Positions 46,118-58,258 of a stretch of DNA of 64,000 nt are shown piece by piece. A program made the position numbers and the translations under genes. The DNA lies in contig ML677365.1 in NCBI GenBank assembly GCA_007922305.1, positions 15,742,293 through 15,806,292 on the forward strand, read 5' to 3'. The first letter of the stretch is position 1; each line of letters begins with the position of its first letter. The DNA is from Dermatemys mawii. Lineage: Eukaryota > Chordata > Testudines > Dermatemydidae. The notes beneath the pieces are model-generated. The model had not been told where the DNA came from and did no database searches. It saw only the letters and a list, made by a program, of their open reading frames with translations.

Positions 46118-46792
46118 AAAGAATGATTAGTCACGCTATGGTAATTATGGTTCTTTGAGATGCTGTCAGTTTGGATGCCACACATAGACCTGGGTGAAGT
46201 ATTTTAAATGAAACATTTTTTGCTGAAAAATGCAGATGTTGGTCAACTGAAAGGTTGCACATTTGTATTGTAATTCACCAAATTGTTTCAGTCATAAAGA
46301 CCTCAATAATTTTAAAAAAATTGAAACCTTTTCAATTGAAAAGTTACTTTGTTTCAAAATCTACTTAAATTTCATTTTAAAAAAGGGTAAGAAAAAGTCA
46401 AGAATGAAACATTGTTTTGTTCAGCCTGAAACTAATTGTTCTCAATGTTTTTGGTTTGCCAAAAATCCCAACTTTAAAAAAAAATTTGGTTTGTTAGCAA
46501 ATGGAAAAATCAGTTATTTGCACAGCTTTAAACATGATCTCTTATCCCCTCACTGCTTTTGGAGTCCTCAGTTACCAAGGGCTTTGAATTGCAAAGAAAC
46601 TAAAGCAAGGTTGAGGCCACTCCACTCCTTATGCCTTTGCACAAGGTAGCGCAGGTTGCATGCATGTTCCTGAAGAACATTGCTATTCAAAAGATTCCAG
46701 GCTTGGATGCCAGAAGCACATGCACACCTACATGAGGTCCACTCTGACAATTCAAAGAACTACAGTTACTGTAGGATATGTAACCATTCTTT
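46118..46792. mobile_element. DIRS-derived terminal fold-back element, longer
   Basis: The left arm AAAGAATGATTAGTCACGCT and GTAATTATGGTTCTTTGAGA pairs with the reverse complement of the right arm, AAAGAATGGTTACATATCCT and GTAACTGTAGTTCTTTGAAT. The arms are about 55 bases, with the same DIRS-like TTCTTTGAGA signature. The interior (46190-46560) is an AT-rich block with repeated TTTCAATTGAAAAG-type sequence, probably a later or captured repeat. Confidence 0.6.
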
Positions 46793-46818
46793 AACATGTT
46801 AACCACATTGTGAATTAT

Positions 46819-47067
46819 TAACTAATTTTTAGAGGGGTAGCCATGTTAGTCTGGAATTGCAGAAGTGACAAAGTCCTGTGGCACCTTAAAGACTAACTAA
46901 AATTTTAGAGCATAAGCTTTCGTGGGTTAATACCCACTTCGTCGGATGCATGCAGTGGGTTAATGCATGCATCCGACGAAGTGGGTATTAGCCCACGAAA
47001 GCTTATGCTCTAAAATTTTAGTTAGTCTTTAAGGTGCCACAGGACTCTTTGTCACTAACTAATTTTT
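46819..47067 (+). repeat. Fold-back SINE-like repeat, copy 4, longest hairpin
   Basis: The flanking direct repeat TAACTAATTTTT is 12 bp and perfect (46819-46830 and 47056-47067). The head (GGGGTAGCCATGTTAGTCTG) precedes arms 46865-46954 and 46964-47055 around the 9-base loop 46955-46963. The arms are almost perfectly complementary over about 90 bases. Confidence 0.9.
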
Positions 47068-47209
47068 GTACAGGTTAAAGTAGCCAAGCTTCCTAAGGAC
47101 TTTGTCATGTTCATTATTTTTAATGAAGGAGAAAATCTAAATTTCACACTTTTTATTTGATATGAGAGAATTTTAGAAAATCCATCCTTTCATAGTTGTG
47201 AGAGTATTA

Positions 47210-48264
47210 CTTTAGAGCAGTTGTTCCCAAACTTTAACAACCCATAAACCCCTTTCACTAAACTGTCAAGGCTCACGAACCCCCCTCCTAAAAATGAATA
47301 TTTCCAGGGATTTTCTCCTTTACCTGAGTACGAATGATAAAAGCAGTGATCTTGAAAATACAAAATTTGTTTTTATGGCATGCTTATTTCACACTATTTA
47401 TTATTAATTATTAATCATTGTAACATTTTTATTACATTATGAAAATGGCAACACTCTTCCAAGATCTCACTTTCCTAGCTGGTATCACTTTGAATAAGCC
47501 TGTTGTAAGACAAGGCTCCTATGTTTCATCAAGGAGTATCAGATGTGAAACAGCATGAAGGTATTTAAAAAGCCAACTCTAAGGCCAGGCCTACCATTGG
47601 CGGGGAGTTATCAATCTAATAGGGACTGATTTATTGCATCTAGTCTAGCTGCGATAAATCAATCACCAAGTGCTCTCCTGTTGAAGGCGGAACTCCACTG
47701 CCACGAGAGGCACAGGTGGAGTCAATGGGGGAGTGGCAGCAGTCAACTCAGCGCCTTGAAGACACCGGGTAAGTTGACATAAATACATTGACTTCTGCTA
47801 CGCTATTTCTGTAGGTGAAGTTGCATATCTTAGATTGATTCCCTCACCCTCACCCCGCTCAGTATAGGCTTCGGCAAAGTGTTCCTCTTACACAAGCATT
47901 CAGGTCTAGAGCAATCCAGGCAAACAGTGCACGTTACAACAAAGCTCAAACTTGTTCTTCATAATAATTTTAAAAACAATACTAGCTGCCTATTTAAGTT
48001 TAAAAACAGCAAAATTTATCCACCTCCTTTTCCATTTCTTATAAGAAGTCTAGAAGTTTAAGTCTTCTCAGTGTGATAGATATGCTTGCTTTGATCTGCT
48101 TAGCTCTTGGAAGTCCAGGGGCTCCGGGCTGCTGGCCCCATGCTACCTGGGATCCCTAGGGACAGCTGTCTGCCATTAAGGAGTTCTTTCCCAAGAACAC
48201 CCTGTAACATCTCACAAACCCCCAGGGGTTCACAAAGCCTAGTTTGGGAACCACTGCTTTAGAG
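47210..48264. mobile_element. hAT (Charlie-like) element with perfect target duplication
   Basis: Element 47218-48256 begins CAGTTGTTCCCAAACTTTAA and, reverse-complemented at its right end, CAGTGGTTCCCAAACTAGGC. The perfect 8-base duplication CTTTAGAG lies at 47210-47217 and 48257-48264. Non-coding. A second element is nested at about 47580-47830. Confidence 0.92.
47580..47830. mobile_element. Nested hAT-like miniature element
   Basis: Starts CTAAGGCCAGGCCTACC and carries TGATTTATTGCATCTAGTCT with its near inverse AGCTGCGATAAATCAATCAC, a small internal palindrome common to a reptile miniature repeat. The right border is unclear and no duplication was found. Confidence 0.5.
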
Positions 48265-49874
48265 TTTTACTGTATTATGGTGGACACAAGTAGCTCTTGG
48301 TTTTTTTAAGTGGGGTGATTGTAACTGCTTAGTTTTTGTTGTCATTGTTTTTGTTATATTATATGATCATAATGCTAAGGGAGCCTCAGTCATGCATCAA
48401 GGAGTGTATTTAGTCAGAGTTAAGAGAGTTCTAAATTCCTCTTTTTAAGTTTCCTTAAGTAAATTGAACACTTCACAGTTGTTCTACAATTCCCACTCTA
48501 ACTCTCCCAAAAAGATGATTCAGAGTGCAAATTAAATGTGATTTGTTCATCTTTGAGAAGCTTCAAGTCTAATCCTGCTGACCATTTTCCTTAATTTGCA
48601 TTTAATGGCAAAGATACTGTTCCTTTTAGTTTTTTCCTGGGTTTACAGATGTTTTCAATCTCCTGACATGTATTTAATAGAAGTTTGTTAGTAGCTTTGA
48701 AATCTTCAAGAGTGGCTCAAGGAAAATATAAAGTGAGCTTATTTGTTTGTGATGAACGAGGGGGGAAGAAGACTATTCTACCTGCAGGTGGGTATTATTA
48801 TGTGACATGGTGTCTGTCAGAGAGAAACTGTTATTTTTCCTGATCATAATTATGTCTTCTGCATGAAGCATAAGTACAGTAAGCAGAGGAAGAAGAAAAA
48901 TAATTAATTGTTAGATGATGCGATACTGTAGGCCTGCATCTACCTCTTTAATGCTAATACCTGAGTGACTTTTTGGCCACATAAATTGTACAATATAAAA
49001 GCTGGTGGGGGATCATAAATTTTTTTAAAATGGATATTCTTTTTCCATCCAACATCTCGGCCTCCTTTCAACAGGAGCCATGCTATTACTATCTCCTGCT
49101 GGATCATGGCTCTCTCTTTCTCTGCCCTCAGCATCCATTTCTCTGCTTTCCTGCTCTCCAGCTCTGACTGCAGGGAGTCAGGAACCTGATCCAAATCATA
49201 CTGAATTCAACTGGAGTTGAATCAAGCCTTAGGAGAGGAAATAGAAACAGGATCTGAAGCAGAGACCTTGGATTAGCCCTGAATTTGGCTCATTGGTGTA
49301 TGTGTATATGGCTGTCCTTTGAAAGAGAATATGAATAGAGGCAGCACTGCCTTGGTTTACCAAGGGACCTGGGGCAACAGCTGAGGGAGACTTGGGTAAA
49401 GTATCAAAACATTCATATATTTATGTGAAAATGGCACAGAATAAACAGAGGAAGCAGCATGGATAGAGGAGTGGAAGAGTTAAGGGAGCGGGCTTTGGTG
49501 AAGCTGATATTAAAAAAAGAAAACAGTTGAAAGAATGAGAAACCTCAGAGGGAAAGCTTACTAGAACAGAAAGATGTAGAGAGGATATGCAGGGGAAAAT
49601 AACTGAATGAAGATGAGGCAGTAGGGAGAAAAAAATAATACAGAAATGAAGATTAGTGAGTGAAAAGAAATGAGACCAACTATTAATATTGCAGTAAAAT
49701 TATAGTGAATGGGGAAAACCAAACAAACAAAACCTAGAGCACCAGAGAGACAGAGGAAAAGATTCACTAGTGTACCTTAGAAAGAAAATTTTGGATTAAT
49801 TAAAGTAGAAAAGGGAAAAAAGTGAGTGTTTATTTTATTAATTGTGGCAAATTGCTGGCACTATTATGATGAGT
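48265..49874 (+). other. STK3 intron, no recognised feature
   Basis: AT-rich and purine-rich intron (49430-49780 is A/G-rich on the + strand). No exon or named repeat. Confidence 0.4.
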
Positions 49875-50350
49875 CCTGCGCTTTCTCTTCTTGGGGGGGG
49901 AGGGGGTTCAGGGAGCTATTTCTTGCCCCTGAATAGGGTATTAACTGCCCCACTAGTATCCTAGAGGAGGGGGAGTGGAGAGGGAGGGACTCAGGCCCAC
50001 CCTCTACTCCAGGTCCCAGCCCAGGGGCCCTGAGGATAGCAGAAACCAGCTGAATTAGCTATTCCTTCCACTGGGCTACTTCCCTCTCCTACCTTTCAGT
50101 TTGTGGAGCTTCCTGCCCTCTCTCTACACAGATCAGGTGTCTCTTTACCTAGGGTCTGGGTGGTCTTGGTTCCAAACTGCTCCAACTCCTATCCTCCTCC
50201 CCTGTCTGCCTGAAGCATGGGGTTTTATTAGGTTCTTAGCAGGGCCTTAATTGATTGCAGGTGTTCCAATCAACCTGCAACCTTCCCTAGTCCACAGGGA
50301 GCCATGCCTCAATTAGCTCTGAGCTTACCTAATTTATAGGAAGTCTAATA
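49875..50350 (+). mobile_element. LTR-like repeat, copy 3
   Basis: Shares AGGCCCACCCTCTACTCCAG and CCAGCCCAGGGGCCCTGAGG with the segment at 32414. Both continue with C-rich sequence and motifs of the type TTAATTGATTGCAGGTGTTC. Class inferred; no internal coding region. Confidence 0.4.
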
Positions 50351-50469
50351 CCAAATTCTATTTGATTGTGGGTTTTTTTCATATACCTGTGATTCTGGCT
50401 AACTGAGGGGAGGCTGATTTTGTGGGCTACTCAGAAAATATTAACCTGGCTACTTGCACTTTCCAGTCC

Positions 50470-51550
50470 TGCTCCAGGATGAAAAAAAATTGATGGTTTG
50501 AGGGGTTTTTTTTGGGGGGGAGGGATTGACTTTTTAAATTTAAATTAAATATTGGTTTATTTTAAAAAACTATTTAAAATTAAATTTGAAATTGACAACA
50601 TATGTTAAGGCCTAGACGTATAACAATGTGTTAATCATGTAAATTAAACACAAAAATTCTATATATTTGCGTCTAAAGTTTTAAAGAAAATCAGATCACT
50701 GAGCTTGTGGAAGTCAGTGATTAAACACCCTGGCCCCAGAGTTTGTTGAAGTCCTAAATCAGACTCTTCTGCAGGTACAGAGAGAATATTTTCTTCATTA
50801 CAATTTATTGAACCAGGTCAATTTAATGACTTGTTCATTCAAAGTTAAGAAACCAGTTGGCAGCTGATAAAGCAGGAAAGTAAACTAGTTGTGAGAAGAC
50901 GAGATCTACTAATTTTAAAATCTCGAAGGATGTGATGACCAGGAACAATAAGTTCATTTCTCTACCTTCAAATAATGCTTCCTTTGTTTAAAAAATCAGT
51001 TACTTTTAATGCAAAACATGTTTTGAAAAACTTGTTGATTTTTTTTTGTCTTATGTATCCAGCACATTTAAGGTAGTTTTATTTAATTTAAATAAAATAA
51101 ATAAATTCAGTTTTTGTCATTTTAAATTGAATTTGAAGTTCCATCTAAATAGAGTTTGATATAAATCACAGTTAAAAAGTTCATCATCATCATCTAATAA
51201 ATTAGAAATGCATCATTTACCATTTTCTACATAAAAATTGTAAAAATTAATAACTTAATTTACATTTATTAAGATAATGCTACTGCTTAAATAAATGTAT
51301 ATAGAGTGTATCTTCCTGCTTAGCAAAAAATAGTACCAAGTTTAGTGTAAAGGTTCTATTTAGTTGTAAATCAAAATGTTTTAGTGGGTATCGAAAATAA
51401 ACCTTTCTTTAAGAAAATAAACAAATATACAAATAGAAAACACGATTAAAATTGATAATTTAAATCAAGGTTTCTTGCTCACTGATTTAAATCATGATTA
51501 AAATTGTTGATTTAAACAACTTTGATTTTAATCAGTCTACCTTGTACAGC
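50470..51550. mobile_element. AT-rich element with ATTTAAAT palindromes
   Basis: Both ends are dense in TTTAAATTTAAATTAAAT (left, about 50530-50590) and GATTTAAATCATGATTAAAA (right, about 51420-51535). The end motifs are inverted relative to each other. It resembles an AT-rich TIR transposon of the same general type as 13509-14199, but the termini cannot be fixed. Confidence 0.4.
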
Positions 51551-52061
51551 TCTGCTTCCTCCAAACCTTTAAAGGAAAAACAGTTAATAAAAGTTGCTTT
51601 TTGTATGTCTGTGCGCTTTTTTAGGTAAAACTGATGGCATCCTTTGAACATATCATGTTTTTGTGTCTGGTCACTTTACAGGAACTAGGACAAAAACAAA
51701 CAAACAAATAAATAAAATAAAGCTCCTTAAATTTTGCAATAAAGTGCAAGCATACACATTGTAGTTGTTTTACAATTCTTAAATATATTATGGTGTACCA
51801 CAGTCTAGGTTTGCAGTTGATGTAGTTTCTTTTCCTAGCAGATCAGAAAGCCCACCCACACATACATTATACATATGCCTAAAAAGATGTTTGCAACATT
51901 TTCTTCCTCCTTTGCCCTTGCTGTAGTTTATTCTCTCTTTAAAACAGGATAAATCTACCCCAATCTATGTTTTTTCTTAGTTTGCTTTTAATGCTTATAA
52001 TAAAAAAGTACAGATTTGTCTAGAATTCTTGTTTTTGATTTCAACTATGTTACTTGTGCTT
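51551..52061 (+). other. STK3 intron, no recognised feature
   Basis: AT-rich intron; short CAAA/TAAA simple repeat at about 51690-51722. Confidence 0.4.
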
Positions 52062-53330
52062 GTCACAGAATCTGAGAATCATAGGACTGGAAGGGACCTT
52101 GAGAGGTCTTCTAGTTCAGTCCCCTACACTGAAGGCAGGACTAAGGATTCTCTACCATCCATGACAGGTGTTTGTCTAACTTGCTCTTAAAAATCTTCAG
52201 TGACAGACCTCCTTAGGCAATTTATTCCAGTGATTAACTACCCTGACAATTAGGAAATGTTTTGTAATGTCCATCTAAACTGTCTGTGCTATGTAAACCC
52301 ATTACTTCTTGTCCTTTCCTCAGCAGTTAACGAGAACAATTTTTCTCCCTCTCCTTGTAACAACCTTTTATGTAGTCAAAAACTATTATCATGTATTCTC
52401 TTCTGCAGACTAAACAAACCCAATTATTTTTCAGTTTTCCCCCATAGGTCATGTTTTCTAGACCTTTAATCATTTTTTGCTCTTCTTTGGACTTTCTCCA
52501 ATTTGTCTTTCCTGAAATGTGGTGCCCAGAACTGGACACAATAGTCCAGTTGAGGTCTAATCAGCACAGAGTAGAGTGGAAGAGTGCTTACTACATTCCT
52601 GCTAATACATCCCAGAATGATGTTTGCTTTTTTTGCAACAGTGTTACACTGTTGACTCATATTTTGCTTGTGATCCATTAGGATCCCTGATCCCATTCTG
52701 CAGTATTCCTTCCTAGGCAGTCATTTCCCATTTTATATGTGTGCAACTGATTGTTCCTTCCAATGTGGAGTGCTTTGCGTTTTTTCCTTATTGAATTTCA
52801 TCATATTTACTTCAGACCATTTCTCGAAATTGTCCAGATAATTTTGAATTTTAATCCTATCCTCCAGAGCACTTGCAACCCCTCCCAGCTTGGTGTCATC
52901 TGCAAATTTTGTAAGTGAACTCTGTATGCCATTATCTAAGTCATTGATCAAGATATTGAACAGAACTTAACTGAGAACTGATCCCTGCAGGACCCCACTT
53001 GATATGCCTCTCCATCTTGACTGTGAACCACTGATAACTACTCCTTGGGAATCATTTTCCAATCAATTATGCGCCCACTTTAGAGTAGCTGTTTCTAGGT
53101 TCTATTTCCCTAGTTTGTTCATGAGAAGATCATGCAAGACAGTGTCAAAAACCTTACTAATGTCAAATTATAACACATCTTCTGCTAACCTACTTCCACA
53201 AGCCTTGTTATCTCATCAAAGAACACTATTAGGTTGGTTTGACACAATTTTTTTTGACAAATCCATGCTGACTTTTGCTTATCACCTTATTATCTTGTAG
53301 GTGTTTGCAAATTGATTGCTTAATTATTGT
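52062..53330 (-). mobile_element. CR1 LINE 3' part, antisense
   Basis: The 3' end lies at 52062-52140 (AATCATAGGACTGGAAGGGA). The minus strand then encodes the CR1 reverse transcriptase end: [19 protein letters not shown] at 52500-52610 and the palm motif FADDTKLGG at about 52880-52905 preceded by INDLDNGIQSSL. Frames are broken between patches. The 5' part is truncated, as usual for CR1. Confidence 0.88.
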
Positions 53331-53936
53331 CATTATGTTTGTATTGTACTGGTAGAATTTGTATATTTATAATATTTATATTATTTGAGTACAGCATTTT
53401 ATGATTCATAGTATTCTTTTATTCTGGATGTAGCCTCTGGGTTAATAGTTATAGACCTAATACAGTGTTTTTTCTGTTTAATAGATTAACTGTCCTATTC
53501 AATGGGTGAACTCTTTTGACGTCCCACAATGGCAACATATTTCAGACATAATTCTTTTATGAAAATAATTATAGAATGGGACTTCATGCCATAATTTATG
53601 ACACTTTCTAGCCATCTTTTCTTTAAGGCTATGATCCTGTTGTATATGGAGTATTCTCAACTGCCAGTGATGTCATTTACTCATCGTCTATACAGCATCT
53701 GTGCACCAGTTTTGCTAATTTGTTTAAAATCACATCTTTTAATTAAACTGCTACAACTATGTATTATTTTTATTTACTACATACTGGTATTTGAGTTTGT
53801 ATTACAATAAATAGATATTACATGACTCACTGTAAAGTTAGTCCAATATATTCATAAACATAGCTTATTTTCTGGGGCAGTAAATCTTCCATCTTCAGAC
53901 AGTTTTAACTTTTCCTTTCCTTTCCTTTCAACTAAG
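53331..53936 (+). other. STK3 intron end with pyrimidine-rich tract
   Basis: AT-rich intron. A short TTTCC repeat (53911-53929) directly precedes the ACTAAG acceptor and serves as polypyrimidine tract. Confidence 0.6.
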
Positions 53937-54112
53937 GAAACACTACTTCACCGCAAGTACAAAGACCTTCTTTCATGGACTACTTTGATAAACAAGATTC
54001 CAAGAATAAAAACCATGAAAACTGTAATCAGAACATGCCTGAACCATACCTCATATCCAAAAATGTTTTCCCTGATAACTGGAAAGTCCCTCAAGATGGA
54101 GATTTTGATTTT
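53937..54112 (+). CDS. STK3: STK3 exon: linker up to the SARAH domain (about residues 382-439)
   Basis: The 176-base exon follows ACTAAG and ends before GTAAGT. It completes the Arg codon split from the previous exon, then encodes 58 residues beginning NTTSPQVQRPSFMDYFDKQD and ending VPQDGDFDF in phase 0. This segment links the phosphorylated region to the C-terminal SARAH helix, through which MST1/2 dimerise or bind SAV1 and RASSF proteins. The final Asp-Phe-Asp-Phe marks the start of the SARAH region, whose main exon is not in the window. The conserved NVFPDNWKVPQDG block supports STK3. The middle (HENCNQNMPEPYLISK) is more variable. Frame intact. Confidence 0.96.
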
Positions 54113-55386
54113 GTAAGTACATTTACAGTGTTACTTTTCTAATGTTTACTTCCTTGCATGCTGTTTATTTTATGTATGCTAAAATTAATTAATATTTTCT
54201 ATAGCTTTCTAGTAGTACAAACAAAATAAGTCATCTTTCAAGGATACCTTCCAAATATTTAATAATAAAGTCAGGTTCTAGTTGTTATACTAACACAGAA
54301 CATGACTTCTAAAAGAGTAGTAGTAGGTTGGAGTGAAAACATTTAAAAAGAAAATCCTTTCAGTAAATGTATTCTTGGTGCTTTTCAGTTTTGTATTGTA
54401 GTTTATCTTTATCAAACTGCTTGTGTGACCTAATTTATTAAAGCCTTCAAATATATTACTATATCGTAAATGGCTTTTGTTGAGTTATTATCTCAAGTGA
54501 GACATGTAGAAAGAATTTTAAAGTAGGCAGAGCTATTTGCATATCTCCTAAGTAGATTGAATAAGATAATTTAATGTGTCCTTTGAGCATTTTGGTACAA
54601 CTTGTATTACAATTCCTGTGATTTCTGGAACAAGTTATTGCATCTTCAGAAATGATACACTGATCTGTTTGCTCTCTGTTGCACTAGCTTGAATGTCTTT
54701 TTCTTCAAAATGTGGGGTTTGTTTTAGATAACAATGAAAAATATAGTAGAGACAAAAAGAACTGTCAGTAAATCGATAGAGCTTTAAAATGTTCTTTTAT
54801 CAAAATGAAATAAATAAACTGATAAGATTGACTTGGACATGAGATATATAGCTGTAAACAGCTTTTTTCCACACTCTTTTCTATTTTAGAACCTTTCTAA
54901 ACAAAGGAATTTAACATACATATTGTAGCTTTAACATGTTCTTTCCTTCACTACACTGTAGAAGCTAAATTTGATCACATGATGCCTTCAGAAAGAGGAA
55001 AAACACTGCATTTAATTTTAGGTGACAGCTGTAGGTGTGGGATTTTTTTCCGGTTTTCACTTAATGTCTTTCTAAATAAAGCTTACTTTTAAATTTAAGC
55101 TACTATGATATGACAATGAAACATTGCAATATAAACTGTTGCTGTAGAAGAATAAAGCTTTTGAATAAGTACACTATTTTTTTCTAGACTACAAAGATAC
55201 AAAAGCCAGCATCTTCATAATCAACCAGTGAAATAACTAGTACGTTATTCATTGGAAAATAACTATCTGTATCTAAATGTGGTTTATTATAATGGTAATA
55301 AAATTTCTTTAGAACTGTTGTAAAAACTGTTTTGCTTTTATAGATGAGTGATAATTACAGACAAAATGAATATATTTGTAAATTCT
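54113..55386 (+). other. STK3 intron, no recognised feature
   Basis: AT-rich intron. I searched for the SARAH exon (LKNLSLEELQ-type coding) on the + strand here and downstream and did not find it. Confidence 0.5.
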
Positions 55387-55431
55387 AAGGTCCTGATCCT
55401 CTAAACATTTATCCACAAGTAAATTTACACA

Positions 55432-56580
55432 CACAAATCATAGAAGATTAGGGTTGGAAGAGACCTCAGGAGGTCATCTAGTCCAAGCCCCTGCTCAAAA
55501 CAGGACCAACACCAAATAAATCATCCCAGCCAGGGCTTTGTTAAGCCGGGTCTTAAACCCCTAAGGATGGAGATTCCACTACTTCCCTAGGTAACCCATT
55601 CCAATGCTTCACCACTCTCCTAGTGAAATAGTTTTTTCTAATATCCAACTTAGACCTCTCCCACTGCAACCTGAGACCATTACTCCTTGTTCTATCATCT
55701 GCCGCCATTGAGAACAGCCTAGCTCTGTCCTCTTTGGAACCCCGCTTCAGTAGTTGAACGTTGCTATCAAATCCCCACCCCCTTCTGCAGACTAAATAAC
55801 CCCAGTTCCCTCAGCCTCTCTTTGTAAGTCATGTGCCTCAACCCCCTAATCATTTTCGTTGCCTACCGCTGGACTGTCTCCAATTTATCCACATCCTTTC
55901 TGTAGTGGGAGGGCTCATAAACTGGATGCAGTACTCCAGATGATGTGGTCCCACCAGTGGCGAATAGAAGGGAATAATCACTTCCCTCGCTCTGCTGATA
56001 ATACTCCTACTAATGAAGCCCAATATGCCATTAGCCTTCTTGGCAACAAGAGCACACTGTTGACTCTCATCCTGCTTCTCATTTCCTGTAATTCCCGGGT
56101 CCTTCTCTGCAGAACTGTCGCTTTAGCTAGTTGGTCTCCAGCCTGTAGCAGTGCATGGGATTCTTCCATCCTAAGTGCAGGACTCTGCACATGCCCTTGC
56201 TGAGCCTCATCAGATTTCTTTTAGCCCAATCCTCAAAATTGTCTAGGTTACCCTGGACCCTGTCCCTACCCTCCTGCATATCTACCTCTCCCCCCAGCTT
56301 AATGTCATCTGCGAACTTGCTGAGGGTGCAGTCCATCCCGTTATCCAGATCGTTAATGAAGATGTTGAACAAAACCAGCCCTAGGACAGACTCCTCGGGC
56401 ACTCTGTTTAATACTGGCTGCCAACTAGATATCGAGCTGTTGATCACTACCCATTGAGCTCAACGATCTAGCCAACTTTCTATCCACCTTATAGTCCATT
56501 CATCCAATCCATACTCCGTTAACTTGCTGGCAAGAATACTATGGGAGACTGTATCAAAAGCTGTGCTAAAGTCAAGATAT
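55432..56580 (-). mobile_element. CR1 LINE copy 1 of a tandem pair, antisense
   Basis: The 3' end is at 55432 (AATCATAGAAGATTAGGGTT). The minus strand encodes CR1 RT with FADDIKLGG at about 56285-56311 and FNIFINDLDNGM just before it, then PVLNRVPEESVLGLVLFN further 5'. Several stops. The similarity stops abruptly at 56580, where the next CR1 starts. Confidence 0.88.
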
Positions 56581-57925
56581 ATCATAGAATCATAGAATAT
56601 CAGGGTTGGAAGGGACCTCAGAAGGTCATCTAGTCCAACCCCCTGCTCAAAGCAGGACCAACCCCAACTAAATCATCCTAGTTAGGGCTTTGTCAAGCCT
56701 GACCTTAAAACCTTTAAGGAAGGAGATTCCACCACCTCCCTAGGTAACCCTTTCCAGTGCTTCACCACCCTTCTAGTGAAAAAGTTTTCCATAATATCCA
56801 GCCTAAACCTCCCCCACTGCAACTTGAAACCATTATTCCTTGTTCTATCATCTGCTACCACTGAGAATAGTCTAGATCCATCCTCTTTCAGGTAGTTGAA
56901 ATCAGCTATCAAATCCCCCTTCAGTCTTCTCATCTGTAGACCAAACAATCCCAGTTTCCTCAGTCTCACCTCATAAGTCATGTGCTCCAGGCCCCAATCA
57001 TTTTTGTTGCCCTCCTCTGGACTCTTTCCAATTTTTCCACATCTTTCTTGTAGTGTAGGCCCCAAACTGTACAGACACAGTACTCCAGATGAAGCCTCAC
57101 CAATGTCGAATAGAGGGGAACAATCACATCCCTCGAGCTGCTGGCAGTGCCCCTATTTACACAGCCCAAAATGCCATTAGCCTTCTTGGCAACAAGGGCA
57201 CTCTGTTGACTCATGTCCAGCTTCTCATCCACTGTAACCCCTAGGTCCTTTTCTGCAGAACTGCTGCCTAGCCATTCGGTCCCTAGTCTGTAGCAGTGCA
57301 TGGGATTCTTCCGTCCTAAGTGCAGGACTCTGCACTTGTCCCCCATGAGAACCAAGAAGCCTGTGATCTGGAAACTTCTGTTAGTTGTCCGAAGAAAGCG
57401 TTGTCTACCTCATTCTCCTGGTTTGGTGACGGTCTATCACAGATGCCCACCATGACAACCCTTGTTGCTTTTGCCTCTAAACTTAACCCAAAGACTCTCA
57501 ACCGGCTTTTCTCCAGTTTCTTATTGTAGCTCTGAGCAATCATACTGCTCCCTTACATACAGTGCAACTCCTCCACCTTTTCTCCCCTGCCTGTTTTTCC
57601 TGAACAGTTTATACCCATCCATGATAGTGCTCCAGTCATGTGAGTTACCCTACCAAGTTTCTGTTATTTCAATCACATCATAGTTCCTTGACTGTGCCGG
57701 GACTTCCATTTCTTCCTGCTTGTTTCCTGGGCTTCTTGTGTTTGTGTACATGCACCTAAGATAACTAGCCAATTGTCCTGCTTTCTCAGTATGAACCAAG
57801 GAGGACTCCCTTGCTGCACCCTTATCCTTGAGTTTCCTCCCTGTATTTCACTTCCCCAATTATCTCCAGGCTTAGGGCACATCTCACGGCGAACCTAGTT
57901 TAAAGCCCTCCTCACTAGATTAGCA
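56581..57925 (-). mobile_element. CR1 LINE copy 2 of a tandem pair, antisense
   Basis: A second 3' end, ATCATAGAATCATAGAATAT, starts at 56582. The minus strand encodes [20 protein letters not shown] and [20 protein letters not shown] (RT C-terminal part) in the region 57000-57300. From about 57345 the sequence jumps to a different, more 5' CR1-like part (about 57345-57925), suggesting an internal deletion or a separate fragment. Confidence 0.82.
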
Positions 57926-58001
57926 ATAGTTGAACTCAGTGAGACTACTCATATGTATCAACTTGTTTGCTATGTGTAAGTGTTTGCAAGATCAAGGCCT
58001 A

Positions 58002-58258
58002 AATAATTTATAATCTTTAGCAAGAAATTATATAGTGACTTGCTGTAATTGAACCTCTTCAGTGCTTTAGCTTTTTTAAAATTCAACCAAAATGATTTTA
58101 AATAAATAAATAAATATACAAAATTATATGAGATCTCAGATGATTAACAGAATGAACAAGTAGCACAAAAAATGACGAGCAACATTTTAAAAGTTCCCTG
58201 AAGTGGTGATGCTGTTTTAAAAACCTACTAAAATTTGAATATGTTTTTACACAATATG
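58002..58258 (+). other. STK3 intron, no recognised feature
   Basis: AT-rich with a short TAAA repeat at about 58098-58115. Confidence 0.5.

Larger units (their letters stand above)
55387..58001. mobile_element. Small TIR element split by two CR1 copies
   Basis: The left piece (55387-55431) starts AAGGTCCTGATCCTCTAAAC. The right piece (about 57926-58001) ends, reverse-complemented, TAGGCCTTGATCTTGCAAAC. These are inverted ends of one short old element that was later opened by CR1 insertions. Without the CR1s it would be about 120 bases. Confidence 0.55.
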
